DNA from: Sphingomonas bisphenolicum
Lineage (GTDB): Bacteria > Pseudomonadota > Alphaproteobacteria > Sphingomonadales > Sphingomonadaceae
DNA length: 64,000 nt
Assembly: GCF_024349785.1 (NCBI RefSeq)
Contig: NZ_AP018818.1
Span: forward strand, 310,001 to 374,000
Direction: 5' to 3'
Shown here: positions 8,919 through 17,827 of the stretch, piece by piece
How positions within the stretch are numbered: the stretch's first letter is position 1
Layout: the number at the start of each line of letters is the position of its first letter
The notes under the pieces: model-generated
Seen by the model: only the letters and a program-made list of their open reading frames with translations
Databases searched by the model: none
What the model was told of the DNA's origin: nothing
Position numbers and translations under genes: made by a program

Positions 8919-8995
8919 TATGTGGACGGTGCTTAGAAGGAGGGACCTGCAAGGCGGCGCCAATAACCGGCAGCATGGGCGAGGGGAGGACTGGA

Positions 8996-9781
8996 ATGAC
9001 CGGGAAGTCGCGCTATCAGGCGCCCGCCCTGACCAAGGGGCTGGAAATATTGGAACTGCTCGCCGCCGCCAGCGATCCGCTCATCATGTCTGACATATCT
9101 ACCGCGCTGGGCCGCTCGGTCAGCGAGATATTCCGGATGCTGCAGGTTCTCGAAGAACATGGCTATATCGCCCGTGCCGAGGAAGGTTATCGCCTGACCA
9201 ACCGGCTGTTCGCGCTGGGCATGAGCCAGCCGCCGATTCGCGACCTCGCTTCCACCGCCCTGCCGGTGATGCAGGATCTGGCGCGCAAGGCGGGGCAGAG
9301 CTGCCATCTGGCAGTCGCATCGGGCGCGGAAATGGTCGTCATCATTGCGATCGAGGCGCCTGGCCTGTCGGGCTTTGCCGTGCGCGTCGGCTATCGCCGG
9401 CCAATGCATCGCTCCAATTCCGGGCGTATCCTGCTCGCCTTCCAGCCGCCCGAAGCGCGAGCGGCGATGCTGGACGATATTCGCGCCGCCGGCGAGGCGT
9501 TGGACGAGGCCGAGCTGACCGAACGACTGGACGCGGCGGTGGCCAATGGCGGCGCGATTGCGCCCAGCCCGATGCTGACCGGCATCACCGACCTGTCCTC
9601 ACCGATTCTGGCCGGCGGGGTCGCGCGCGCCGCGCTGACCATGCCGTTCGTCGACGGCGCGGCCAACCGGGCGACCGTGGAGGCGTGCAGCCAGCTAGTG
9701 CGCGATGCCGCCGCCGCGATCGGCAGCGCGATGTCGCCGATCATGCTGGTGCCGCCGCGCGCGGCGGACGGCGAACAATGA
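8996..9781 (+). CDS. IclR-family transcriptional regulator
   Basis: DNA-binding regulator of 261 residues. An N-terminal winged helix-turn-helix (about 10-70) includes ALTKGLEILE and SEIFRMLQVLEEHGY, and a C-terminal effector domain (about 85-250) follows. ATG 8996 is preferred because GAGGGGAGG lies 5-8 bases upstream; ATG 8975 would start before that ribosome site. The gene is divergent from the receptor operon and its stop overlaps the start of the esterase gene, so the regulator heads the rightward hydrolase operon. The ligand is probably a sugar acid or keto-acid of the pathway, as in other IclR proteins of sugar-acid loci, but this is inference. Confidence 0.9.
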   Translation: MTGKSRYQAPALTKGLEILELLAAASDPLIMSDISTALGRSVSEIFRMLQVLEEHGYIARAEEGYRLTNRLFALGMSQPPIRDLASTALPVMQDLARKAGQSCHLAVASGAEMVVIIAIEAPGLSGFAVRVGYRRPMHRSNSGRILLAFQPPEARAAMLDDIRAAGEALDEAELTERLDAAVANGGAIAPSPMLTGITDLSSPILAGGVARAALTMPFVDGAANRATVEACSQLVRDAAAAIGSAMSPIMLVPPRAADGEQ

Positions 9782-10746
9782 CCGGGATGGACCGGCGTGC
9801 CGCCTTGCTGGCGGCGGCGGGACTGGCGGCGCTGCCAGGCCTGGCCAACGCCCAGACCAGCGCCAGCGACGAGGTGATCGACCTGTGGCCCGGCACGCCG
9901 CCGGGCGGGACCGGCGCGCGCATCGTCCGCAAGATCGAAGATCAGGCCAGGCCCGGTGGCGAACCGGACCGCTGGGTGACGGGCATGGATCGGCCGATGC
10001 TGGTCGTACGCCGCCCCGCCCGCCCTAATGGCGCGGCGATGCTGGTGCTGCCCGGCGGCGGCTATGGCTTCCTGTCCTACGACAATGAAGGCACCAGCCA
10101 GGCCAACTGGCTGAACGCGCGCGGCATCACCGCCTTCATCCTGCTCTATCGCCTGCCCGGCGAAGGTTGGGCGCGGCGTCAGGATGTGCCGTTGCAGGAT
10201 GCGCAGCGGGCGATGCGGCTGATCCGCGCTGGAGCTGTCCAGCTCGGCGTCGCAAAGGACCGGATCGGCGTGCTTGGTTTTTCCGCCGGCGGGCATCTGG
10301 CCGGATCGCTGGCGACGCGTCATGGCGAGACGGCCTATGATCCCGTCGATGCGGCCGACCGGCAGGACGCCCGCCCCGACCTTGCCGCCCTGCTCTATCC
10401 CGTGGTGAGCCTCGCCGCGCCCTTCACCCACGGCGGATCGCGGGACAATCTGCTGGGGCCGGACGCGTCGGCAGCAATGCGCCGCGCCCGATCGGTAGAA
10501 TTGCGCGTCGACGCCGCGACCCCGCCGCTCTTCCTGGTCCATGCGACCGATGACGGTTTGGTGCCCCCCGCCAACAGCATCGCCCTGTTCCAGGCGATGG
10601 AAGCCGCCAAGCGTCCGGTCGCGCTGCATATCTTCGAGGATGGCGGCCATGGCTTCGGCACCCGTCTGCCCCAGACGATGCAGGCGTCAGCCTGGCCCGC
10701 CTTGTTCGCGACCTTTGCCGCGAAGCACGGATTGATCCCGGCATGA
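9778..10746 (+). CDS. Exported alpha/beta hydrolase, probable carbohydrate (acetyl) esterase
   Basis: A 322-residue alpha/beta hydrolase with an N-terminal signal peptide (cleavage near NAQ, residue 26). The nucleophile elbow is GFSAGG (Ser169), the oxyanion segment LPGGGYG (91-97), and acid and histidine candidates lie in HATDDG and GGHGFG. It resembles the BD-FAE/acetyl-xylan esterase-like proteins found in glycan loci. The start ATG overlaps the regulator stop (ATGA); a second ATG at 9787 is possible. Placement ahead of two SGNH hydrolases and GH29/GH31/GH1 genes suggests de-acetylation of plant oligosaccharides in the periplasm. Confidence 0.82.
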   Translation: MTGMDRRAALLAAAGLAALPGLANAQTSASDEVIDLWPGTPPGGTGARIVRKIEDQARPGGEPDRWVTGMDRPMLVVRRPARPNGAAMLVLPGGGYGFLSYDNEGTSQANWLNARGITAFILLYRLPGEGWARRQDVPLQDAQRAMRLIRAGAVQLGVAKDRIGVLGFSAGGHLAGSLATRHGETAYDPVDAADRQDARPDLAALLYPVVSLAAPFTHGGSRDNLLGPDASAAMRRARSVELRVDAATPPLFLVHATDDGLVPPANSIALFQAMEAAKRPVALHIFEDGGHGFGTRLPQTMQASAWPALFATFAAKHGLIPA

Positions 10747-11531
10747 AACGCCTGATCGCCCTGATGCTAGCGCTCAGCGCCGGCACCGCGCTGGCCATGC
10801 CCGTCGAGTATCACAGCGCGCCCGAACGGCGCATCGTGACGGAAAAGGATTGGGGGCCATGGCTCGGCCCGTTCCGCGCCACCCTGATGCCCAGCCTGAT
10901 GCAGGATTTCGGCGAGCGCTATCTCTACGCGCCCGCCAATGCCGCCTTGCCCCCGCCTAAACCTGGCGAGCAACGCGTGGTGTTTCTGGGCGATTCCATC
11001 ACCGACCGCTGGAACCTTGCCGCAAGCTTCCCCGGCAAACCCTATGTCAACCGCGGCATCGGCAGCCAGGTGACGGCGCAGATGCTGCTGCGCTTCCATC
11101 AGGACGTCGTCGCGCTGAAGCCGGAGGTCGTCGTGATCCTCGCCGGCATCAATGACGTGCAGGGCTTCCTGCAACAGGAAACGCCCGAACAGATCGAAGC
11201 GAACTGGGAAGCCATGGCCGACCTGGCGCGCGCGCATGACATCAAGGTCGTGTTCGGATCGCTGCTGCCAGTGAATGATTATAGCGACGCTGCGAAAGAT
11301 GTCGTCAGGGAGCGCAAGCCCGAAGAATTGCGCGCGCTCAACGCCTGGCTGCGCGGCTTCTGCACCCGGCGTGGACATGTCTATGCCGATTATGCGGCCG
11401 CCATGGTCGACGCCAAGGGCCTGATGGCCGCCGCCTTCACGCGGGACGGCGTCCATCCGCTCGACAATGGCTATGCCGTGATGACGTCGATCGCGCAGCG
11501 CGCCATCGACCGGGCATTGGCCGGACAATGA
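10743..11531 (+). CDS. Exported SGNH/GDSL hydrolase (probable carbohydrate esterase) 1
   Basis: A 262-residue SGNH-fold hydrolase with a signal peptide (about 1-18, ALA). Block I is FLGDSITDRW (Ser85), block III holds GIND, and block V is DGVHP with the catalytic Asp/His pair. The preceding esterase stop overlaps its ATG (ATGA). It is paralogous to the next gene. Such enzymes in glycan loci remove O-acetyl groups; the neighbourhood supports this but the true acyl group is unknown. Confidence 0.82.
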   Translation: MKRLIALMLALSAGTALAMPVEYHSAPERRIVTEKDWGPWLGPFRATLMPSLMQDFGERYLYAPANAALPPPKPGEQRVVFLGDSITDRWNLAASFPGKPYVNRGIGSQVTAQMLLRFHQDVVALKPEVVVILAGINDVQGFLQQETPEQIEANWEAMADLARAHDIKVVFGSLLPVNDYSDAAKDVVRERKPEELRALNAWLRGFCTRRGHVYADYAAAMVDAKGLMAAAFTRDGVHPLDNGYAVMTSIAQRAIDRALAGQ

Positions 11532-11556
11532 AAACGACACGATGAAAGGGAAGAGG

Positions 11557-12354
11557 ATGCGGCATCTTATCGCCTTCTGCTGCGCGCTGGCGCTGACCGG
11601 CCCGGCCCTTGCCGTCAGCAAGGTGCCGGGCGATCCCCATGTCGATGATCCGGTCGGCATCGTCGCCAGCCCCTGCCCGGCCCATCCCAAACCGACCAGC
11701 GAGGCGGAATGGAAGATGTGGAACCTTCACATGCTGACCCGCGATTTCGGGCAGCTATGCCGTTATGCCGCCGACAACAAGGCGCTGGAAGGCAAGACGG
11801 TTCGCGCGGTGTTCATGGGCGACTCGATCACCGACAACTGGATCAACCTCGATCCGGAGATGTTCGCGGACGGGCTGGTCGATCGCGGCATAAGTGGCCA
11901 GACCACGGCGCAAATGCTGGTGCGCTTCCGCAACGATGTGATCGCGCTGAAACCGCAGGTCGTCCACATCATGGCGATGACCAACGACATTGCCGGCAAT
12001 ACGGGCGCAGCGACGATGGACACGGTGCTGGGCAATATCCAGACCATGGCCGAACTGGCCGATGCCCATGGGATCAAGGTCGTCCTCGCCTCCGTACCGC
12101 CCGCCGGCGCCTTCCCCTGGAGCCCGGGTCTGCAACCCGCACCGCAGATCGCCGCGATCAACAGGTGGCTGGCCGACTATGCCCGTAGCCGGGGTTTCAC
12201 CTATGTCGATTATCATGCCGCCATGGCGCAGCCCGACGGCGCGATGAAGCCGGGCCTGTCCACCGACGGTGTGCATCCGACAGCGGAAGGCTATGCGATC
12301 ATGCGCCCGCTGGCGCGGCAGGCGATCGACAAGGCGTTGAGGGCAATCCAATGA
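11557..12354 (+). CDS. Exported SGNH/GDSL hydrolase (probable carbohydrate esterase) 2
   Basis: A second SGNH hydrolase, 265 residues from ATG 11557, with signal peptide (about 1-19) and motifs FMGDSITDNW (Ser90), a TND block III and DGVHP block V. AAAGGG about 6 bases before 11557 supports this start; ATG 11542 would add 5 residues but lacks a clear ribosome site. It differs from its neighbour by a longer, cysteine-containing N-terminal region (PCPAHP). It lies between the first SGNH gene and the GH29 gene and overlaps the latter by ATGA. The function is inferred to be de-esterification of side-chain sugars. Confidence 0.8.
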   Translation: MRHLIAFCCALALTGPALAVSKVPGDPHVDDPVGIVASPCPAHPKPTSEAEWKMWNLHMLTRDFGQLCRYAADNKALEGKTVRAVFMGDSITDNWINLDPEMFADGLVDRGISGQTTAQMLVRFRNDVIALKPQVVHIMAMTNDIAGNTGAATMDTVLGNIQTMAELADAHGIKVVLASVPPAGAFPWSPGLQPAPQIAAINRWLADYARSRGFTYVDYHAAMAQPDGAMKPGLSTDGVHPTAEGYAIMRPLARQAIDKALRAIQ

Positions 12355-13976
12355 CGATGCTGGGACGCCGGTCCTTCCTGGCGGGCACCGCTGCGCTTGG
12401 CCTTGCCCGCGCGGCGCGCGCTGCCAGCCCCATGGGCACGATGGGCGGGCCGGTGCAGGCCAGCTGGTCTTCGCTCGTTGCCCATTACCGCTATCCCGAC
12501 TGGTTCCGCGACGCGAAGCTCGGCATGTGGTCGCACTGGGGGCCGCAATCGGTGCCGGCGCAGGGCGACTGGTATGGCCGCTTCATGTATATGCAGGGCC
12601 ACCCGATGTATGAGCATCACCGCAAGACTTACGGCCATCCGTCGGTCGCGGGGATGAAGGACATCCAGAATCTCTGGACCGCCGACAAATGGGAACCCGA
12701 CGCACTGATGGCCCGCTATCAGAAGGCGGGCGCCAAATATTTCATGGCGCTCGCCTGCCATCACGACAATCTGGACTGCTACGACAGCCGCTATCACGCA
12801 TGGAACAGCCTGCGCGTCGGGCCGAAGAAGGACATCGTCGGCATCTGGGAACAGGCGGCGCGCAAGGCCGGCATGAAGTTCGGCGTGTCCAACCATGCCG
12901 CCCATGCCTGGCACTGGTATCAGCCCGCTTATGGCTATGACCCTGTCGGCCCGAAAAAGGGTGTGCGCTACGATGCTTATACGCTGCGCAAGGCCGATGG
13001 CGTCGACAAATGGTGGGACGGCCTAGACCCGCGCGAACTCTATACCGGCGGCCATGCCGTGTTGCCCGACGGCATCGACACGATCGAGGCGATGGACAAG
13101 TGGCACGATGTCCATAACGGCCAGTGGATCGAGACCGGGCCGAAGGACGATCCGGCCTATGTCACTCGCTGGCTGCTGCGCCAGACCGATCTGGTCGCGA
13201 AATATAAGCCTGACATGGTCTATATGGACGATCATGAATTGCCCTTCGGCCCGGTCGGGCTGGAGGCGGCGGCGGACTATTATAACCGGTCGATCGACTG
13301 GCACGGCCAGATCGACGTGGTGCTGACCGGCAAGCAGCTCAAGCCCTATGCGCGCTTCGGCATGGTGCAGGATGTGGAGCGCGGCTTTACCGACCATCTG
13401 TGGGACGAGCCGTGGCAGACCGACACCTGCATCGGTGACTGGTTCTACAATGAAGCCCGTCTGCACGACAAAAGCTACAAGAGCGCGCAGGAAGTCATCC
13501 AGCGGCTTGCCGATGTCGTGTCGAAGAACGGCAATCTCATGCTTTCCATCCCGCAGCCCGGCGACGGCTCCATCGACAGCGAGACGGAGAAGGTGCTGGA
13601 CGGCATGGCGGGGTGGATGACGCATGGCGGCGAGGCGATCTTCGGGTCGCGGCCGTGGCGTGTCTATGGCGAAGGGCCGACGCAACTGATCGCAGGGATG
13701 CAGAATGAGGAGAAGGCCAAGCCCTTCACCGCGCAGGACATCCGCTTCACCACCAACAAGGGGGCGCTCTATGCGCTGTTCCTGGGCCGGGCGCAGGGAT
13801 CTACGACCATCCGCTCACTGGCGCGGGGTCGCGTGGACGGCACAATCAGCCAAGTGACACTGCTCGGCGGTGGTCCGGTCGCCTTCCGTCAGGATGGCGC
13901 GGGCCTCCATCTCACCATGCCGCATGGCGTCCATTTCGTGCCGGTCGTCCGCATCGACGGCCATGGCCTCGTTTGA
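12351..13976 (+). CDS. GH29 alpha-L-fucosidase
   Basis: Exported alpha-L-fucosidase of 541 residues that would release L-fucose for the catabolic operon upstream. The N-terminus has a twin-Arg-like RRSF signal. The catalytic barrel shows conserved segments AKLGMWSHWG, ACHHDN and GVSNHAAHAW. The nucleophile is probably Asp293 in MVYMDDHE. A C-terminal beta-domain follows residue 440 or so. The start overlaps the SGNH gene stop (ATGA). It is the gene that most directly links the hydrolase operon to the fucose pathway. Confidence 0.88.
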   Translation: MTMLGRRSFLAGTAALGLARAARAASPMGTMGGPVQASWSSLVAHYRYPDWFRDAKLGMWSHWGPQSVPAQGDWYGRFMYMQGHPMYEHHRKTYGHPSVAGMKDIQNLWTADKWEPDALMARYQKAGAKYFMALACHHDNLDCYDSRYHAWNSLRVGPKKDIVGIWEQAARKAGMKFGVSNHAAHAWHWYQPAYGYDPVGPKKGVRYDAYTLRKADGVDKWWDGLDPRELYTGGHAVLPDGIDTIEAMDKWHDVHNGQWIETGPKDDPAYVTRWLLRQTDLVAKYKPDMVYMDDHELPFGPVGLEAAADYYNRSIDWHGQIDVVLTGKQLKPYARFGMVQDVERGFTDHLWDEPWQTDTCIGDWFYNEARLHDKSYKSAQEVIQRLADVVSKNGNLMLSIPQPGDGSIDSETEKVLDGMAGWMTHGGEAIFGSRPWRVYGEGPTQLIAGMQNEEKAKPFTAQDIRFTTNKGALYALFLGRAQGSTTIRSLARGRVDGTISQVTLLGGGPVAFRQDGAGLHLTMPHGVHFVPVVRIDGHGLV

Positions 13977-13995
13977 AATACAGGGATTTACAGGG

Positions 13996-16314
13996 ATGAT
14001 CGCAAAGAGCTTCAAATGGATCGCGCTGGGCGCATCCTGCCTCACCGCGCCGGCGCTGGCCGATCCGATGGCGCTGCTCGACCGCCATGGCAGCCGGGTG
14101 GCGGTCGAACCCTATGCGCCCAATATCGTGCGCGTGACGATCGCGATGGACCCCGACCTTGCATCGGCCGCGCCGGGCGAAGGCCCCAATGCGAAGGCGG
14201 ATGCTACAGGCTGGACCCATCGCACCGATTCGAACGGCGATGTCTTCGCCTCTGCCGCCCTGACGTTGACGATTGATGCCAAGCCATGGCCCAAGGCGCC
14301 CACGCAGATGGAGCGCTATTTCGCGCCTGCCCTGCCCCCGGTCAGCCTGTCGGTGAAGGATGCCAGCGGCACGGTCCTTACCAAGATGACCGGCTGGGAA
14401 ATGGCGCCGGTGACGGTCAATGGCGAGAAGACCTTCAAGGTCGGCGCCAGCTTCGATTCCCCCGCCGACGAGCATTATTATGGTCTTGGCCAGAATCAGG
14501 AAGGCTATATGGATCTGCGCGGCAAGCAGATCGACTGTTCGCACAGCTATGACGCGCCGGCCGGCGAGACCGTCTGCGTCCCCTTCCTCGTCACCAACAA
14601 GGGCTATGGCATCGTCTGGGACAATCCGGCGCGCACGCTGGTGTGGCCGGGCCTGCACAGCACAACCCGCTTCCAGAGCCAAGTCGGCGAGCGCGTCTCC
14701 TTCTTCGTCATCACCGGCAAGACCACCGATGACCTCTATGCCGGCTATGCCAAGCTGACCGGCGCGACGCCGCTGCCGCCCAAGGCCGGTTTCGGCCTGA
14801 TCCAGAGCAAGGCGCGTTACGAGAGCCAGAAGGAACTGCTCGACATCGCCAATGGCTATCGCCAGCGCAATCTGCCGCTCGATATCATGGTGCTCGACTG
14901 GTTCTACTGGACCCGCATGGGCCAGCTCGACATCGACCGCAGCTATTTCCCCGATCCCAAGGGGATGAACGACCAGTTGAACGCCATGGGGATGCGATCG
15001 ATCATCAGCGTCTGGCCACGGTTCGAGCGCGAAGGCCGCTATTTCGAATATTTGAAGGCCAAGGGCTGGTTCCTGCATGACAAGGACGGCCATCCCATCG
15101 ATGGCCTGCCGATGCGGTCCGACCGGGCCGGCGCGCTGATCGACAGCACCAATCCGCAGGCGCGGACATGGTTCTGGGGCAAGATTCGCGACAATATCGC
15201 ATCACAGGGGTTCGACTGGTTCTGGCTGGACGAGACGGAGCCGGACCTGATCCCCGACGGCTATGAATATTCGATCGGGTCGGGCGACCGCTATCACAAT
15301 CTGTTCCCGCTGGTGCACACCACGGGTGTCGCCGAAGGATCGGAGCGCGACCGCCCCAATTTCCGCAACATGATCCTGGCGCGCGCCGCCTATCTGGGCT
15401 CGCAACGCAATGGCGGCCTGTTCTGGTCGTCGGACGTCAAATCTACCTGGGAAGCGCTGGAACGGCAGGTGCCCGCCGGCCTCAACTTCACCGCGTCGGG
15501 CCTGGCCTATTGGGGCAGCGACATTGGCGGCTGGCAATGGCCGAGCGGCCCGAAGGCGGAAAAGCCGATCCTTGTCGATCCGGCCGGCGCAACGGCGATG
15601 GACGCCAGTTATCCCGACTATCCCGAACTGTTCGTCCGCTGGTTCGAATATAGCGTCTTCACGCCAACCCTGCGCATCCATGGCCAGCGCCCCGGCACGG
15701 CGCTGTGGGAATATGGCAAGGCGGCCGAGCCGATCCTGGCCGACTGGCTGCGCCTGCGCTACACGCTGATGCCCTATATCTATGCGCTGGGCCGCCACAC
15801 CTATGACAGCGGCGCGCCGTTCATGCGCGGCCTGTTCATGGACTTCCCGGACGATCCCAAGGTGTCGGACATCGGCGACCAATATATGTTCGGTCCCGCC
15901 TTCCTCGTCGCCCCTGTGACCAAGCAGGGCCAGACCAAGCGCCCGGTCTATCTGCCCGCCGGCACCGCCTGGTATGACTACTGGACCAACCAGAAGTTCG
16001 AGGGCGGCCAGACGATCGAGGTGGATGCCCCGATCAATCGCATGCCGCTGTTCGTGAAGGCCGGGTCGATCGTGCCGATGGGCGTTCAGGTGAAGAGCAC
16101 GGCGGAGAAACAGGCGCTGGAGAGCATCCGCGTCTATCCCGGCGCCGATGCCCGCTTCACCCTGTATGACGATGACGGCACGACCAATGATTATCGCAAG
16201 GGCGGCATGAAGGCCGAGCTGGTCTGGGACGACAAGACAAAGACGCTGACGAGCAAGACGAAGCTGCCCAGCGGACAGGCCATCAGCGGCCTGGTGCAGA
16301 TCGTCGGTCAATAA
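13996..16314 (+). CDS. GH31 alpha-xylosidase/alpha-glucosidase-type hydrolase
   Basis: Exported family 31 hydrolase of 772 residues with signal peptide (about 1-23, ALA). The nucleophile lies in WLDETEPD (Asp412) and the acid/base candidate in WSSD (Asp480), followed by WGSDIGGW. The N-terminal beta-domain and C-terminal ARFTLYDDDG domain are typical of the family. In a locus with GH29, GH35/GH2 and GH1 genes an alpha-xylosidase acting on xyloglucan oligosaccharides is the most likely role. ATG 13996 is taken because a signal peptide begins there; upstream codons overlap the GH29 gene and give no sensible N-terminus. Confidence 0.86.
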   Translation: MIAKSFKWIALGASCLTAPALADPMALLDRHGSRVAVEPYAPNIVRVTIAMDPDLASAAPGEGPNAKADATGWTHRTDSNGDVFASAALTLTIDAKPWPKAPTQMERYFAPALPPVSLSVKDASGTVLTKMTGWEMAPVTVNGEKTFKVGASFDSPADEHYYGLGQNQEGYMDLRGKQIDCSHSYDAPAGETVCVPFLVTNKGYGIVWDNPARTLVWPGLHSTTRFQSQVGERVSFFVITGKTTDDLYAGYAKLTGATPLPPKAGFGLIQSKARYESQKELLDIANGYRQRNLPLDIMVLDWFYWTRMGQLDIDRSYFPDPKGMNDQLNAMGMRSIISVWPRFEREGRYFEYLKAKGWFLHDKDGHPIDGLPMRSDRAGALIDSTNPQARTWFWGKIRDNIASQGFDWFWLDETEPDLIPDGYEYSIGSGDRYHNLFPLVHTTGVAEGSERDRPNFRNMILARAAYLGSQRNGGLFWSSDVKSTWEALERQVPAGLNFTASGLAYWGSDIGGWQWPSGPKAEKPILVDPAGATAMDASYPDYPELFVRWFEYSVFTPTLRIHGQRPGTALWEYGKAAEPILADWLRLRYTLMPYIYALGRHTYDSGAPFMRGLFMDFPDDPKVSDIGDQYMFGPAFLVAPVTKQGQTKRPVYLPAGTAWYDYWTNQKFEGGQTIEVDAPINRMPLFVKAGSIVPMGVQVKSTAEKQALESIRVYPGADARFTLYDDDGTTNDYRKGGMKAELVWDDKTKTLTSKTKLPSGQAISGLVQIVGQ

Positions 16315-16328
16315 GGAGACAAGAAGAC

Positions 16329-17786
16329 ATGACGGGTATCAACCGCCGCCAACTGGGCATGGGGCTTGGCGCCGCCGCGCTGGGTGCGGGCCTTGCCGGC
16401 TCGACAGGCGCCCATGCGCAGGCCGCCGCCGCTGGCGCGCCGCAGGGCAGCCTCGCCTTCCCCTCCGACTTCCTGTGGGGCTGCGCCACAGCCGCCTACC
16501 AGATCGAAGGCGCCGTGAACGCCGACGGCCGGGGCCAGACCAACTGGGATGTGTTTTCCCATACCCCCGGCAAGGTCGCCAATGGCGACACCGGCGACGT
16601 CGCCTGCGACAGCTATAACCGCTATCAGGACGATATCGCCCTGTTGAAGGCTTTGGGCGTCAAGGCCTATCGCTTCTCGATCGCCTGGTCGCGCATCTTC
16701 CCCAATGGCCGGGGCAAGCCCAATGCCAAGGGGCTGGACTATTATAACCGGCTGGTCGACGGGCTGCTGGCGGCGGGCATCACCCCGCATGTCACCATGT
16801 TCCATTGGGATCTGCCCCATGCCCTGCCGGGCGGCTGGCAGAATCGCGACACGGCTCACGCCTTCGCCGACTATGCCGGCTACACCGCCGGCAAGCTGGG
16901 CGACCGCGTCAATCACTTCATGACGCTCAACGAACTGCGCTGCTTCACGGACCTCAGCTACATGACCGGCGGCAAGGCGCCGGGCCTGAAGCTGCCGATG
17001 AAGGAGGTCAATCAGGTGCGCCACCATGGCGTGCTGGCCCATGGCCTGGGCGTGCAGGCGATCCGCGCCGCGACCAAGTCGGGCACGCAGGTCGGCATTG
17101 CCGACAATCCCAACATCTATGTCCCCGCGATCGAGACGCCCGAGCATATCGAGGCGGTGAAGAAGGCCGTGCGCGAAGAGAACGCCATGTTCCTGACCGC
17201 GATCATGGAAGGCCGCTATATCGACAGCTATCTGACCGCGCAGGGCAAGGATGCGCCGGTGGTCAAGGACGGCGACATGAAGCTGATTGGCGCGCCGCTC
17301 GATTTCCTGTCGGTCAACGTCTACACCGGCAATACCGTTCGCGCCGACGAGACGGCGCCGTCGGGCTACAAGATCCTGCCCCATCCGGGTCAGGCGCCGC
17401 GCATGCCCTCCCCCTGGCTCTATGTCACGCCGGAGGTCATCTATTGGGGGATGCGCGCCATAGCCGAGAACTGGAAGCCCAAGGGCCTCTATATCTCCGA
17501 AAATGGCTGCTCGGCGGACGACAAGGTGGCCGACGACGGCAAGGTCTATGACACCGACCGCGTCATGTATCTGCGCAATTACCTGACCCACCTTCAGCGC
17601 GCGACCCGCGAAGGCATCCCGGTGAAGGGCTATTTCGTCTGGAGCCTGATGGACAATTTCGAGTGGGAGGATGGCTATACCAAGTTGTTCGGCATCCACC
17701 ATGTCGACTTCAAGACCCAGAAGCGCACGCCCAAGCTGTCCGCCGACTGGTATCGCGAACTGGTCCGCACCAACAGGCTGGTGTGA
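16329..17786 (+). CDS. GH1 beta-glucosidase (or beta-galactosidase), exported
   Basis: A 485-residue family 1 glycosidase. The acid/base Glu202 is in TLNEL and the nucleophile Glu391 in SENG. The aglycone-site WSLMDNFEW segment near the C-terminus is intact. The N-terminus carries NRRQLGMGLG followed by an Ala-rich stretch ending AHAQA, a likely Tat or Sec signal, which is less usual since many bacterial GH1 enzymes are cytoplasmic. Last gene of the rightward hydrolase operon, 14 bases after the GH31 gene and followed by a terminator. Confidence 0.88.
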   Translation: MTGINRRQLGMGLGAAALGAGLAGSTGAHAQAAAAGAPQGSLAFPSDFLWGCATAAYQIEGAVNADGRGQTNWDVFSHTPGKVANGDTGDVACDSYNRYQDDIALLKALGVKAYRFSIAWSRIFPNGRGKPNAKGLDYYNRLVDGLLAAGITPHVTMFHWDLPHALPGGWQNRDTAHAFADYAGYTAGKLGDRVNHFMTLNELRCFTDLSYMTGGKAPGLKLPMKEVNQVRHHGVLAHGLGVQAIRAATKSGTQVGIADNPNIYVPAIETPEHIEAVKKAVREENAMFLTAIMEGRYIDSYLTAQGKDAPVVKDGDMKLIGAPLDFLSVNVYTGNTVRADETAPSGYKILPHPGQAPRMPSPWLYVTPEVIYWGMRAIAENWKPKGLYISENGCSADDKVADDGKVYDTDRVMYLRNYLTHLQRATREGIPVKGYFVWSLMDNFEWEDGYTKLFGIHHVDFKTQKRTPKLSADWYRELVRTNRLV

Positions 17787-17794
17787 CGGGACAC

Positions 17795-17818
17795 GGGGCG
17801 GTCCCGATGGGCCGCCCC
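17795..17818. terminator. Bidirectional terminator between GH1 and GH2 genes
   Basis: A GGGGCGGTCC/GGGCCGCCCC stem of 10 bp (one U-G pair) with a 4-base loop lies between the convergent GH1 and GH2 stops. There is no long T-run, so the strength is uncertain. Confidence 0.65.
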
Positions 17819-17827
17819 ATTCCCAAT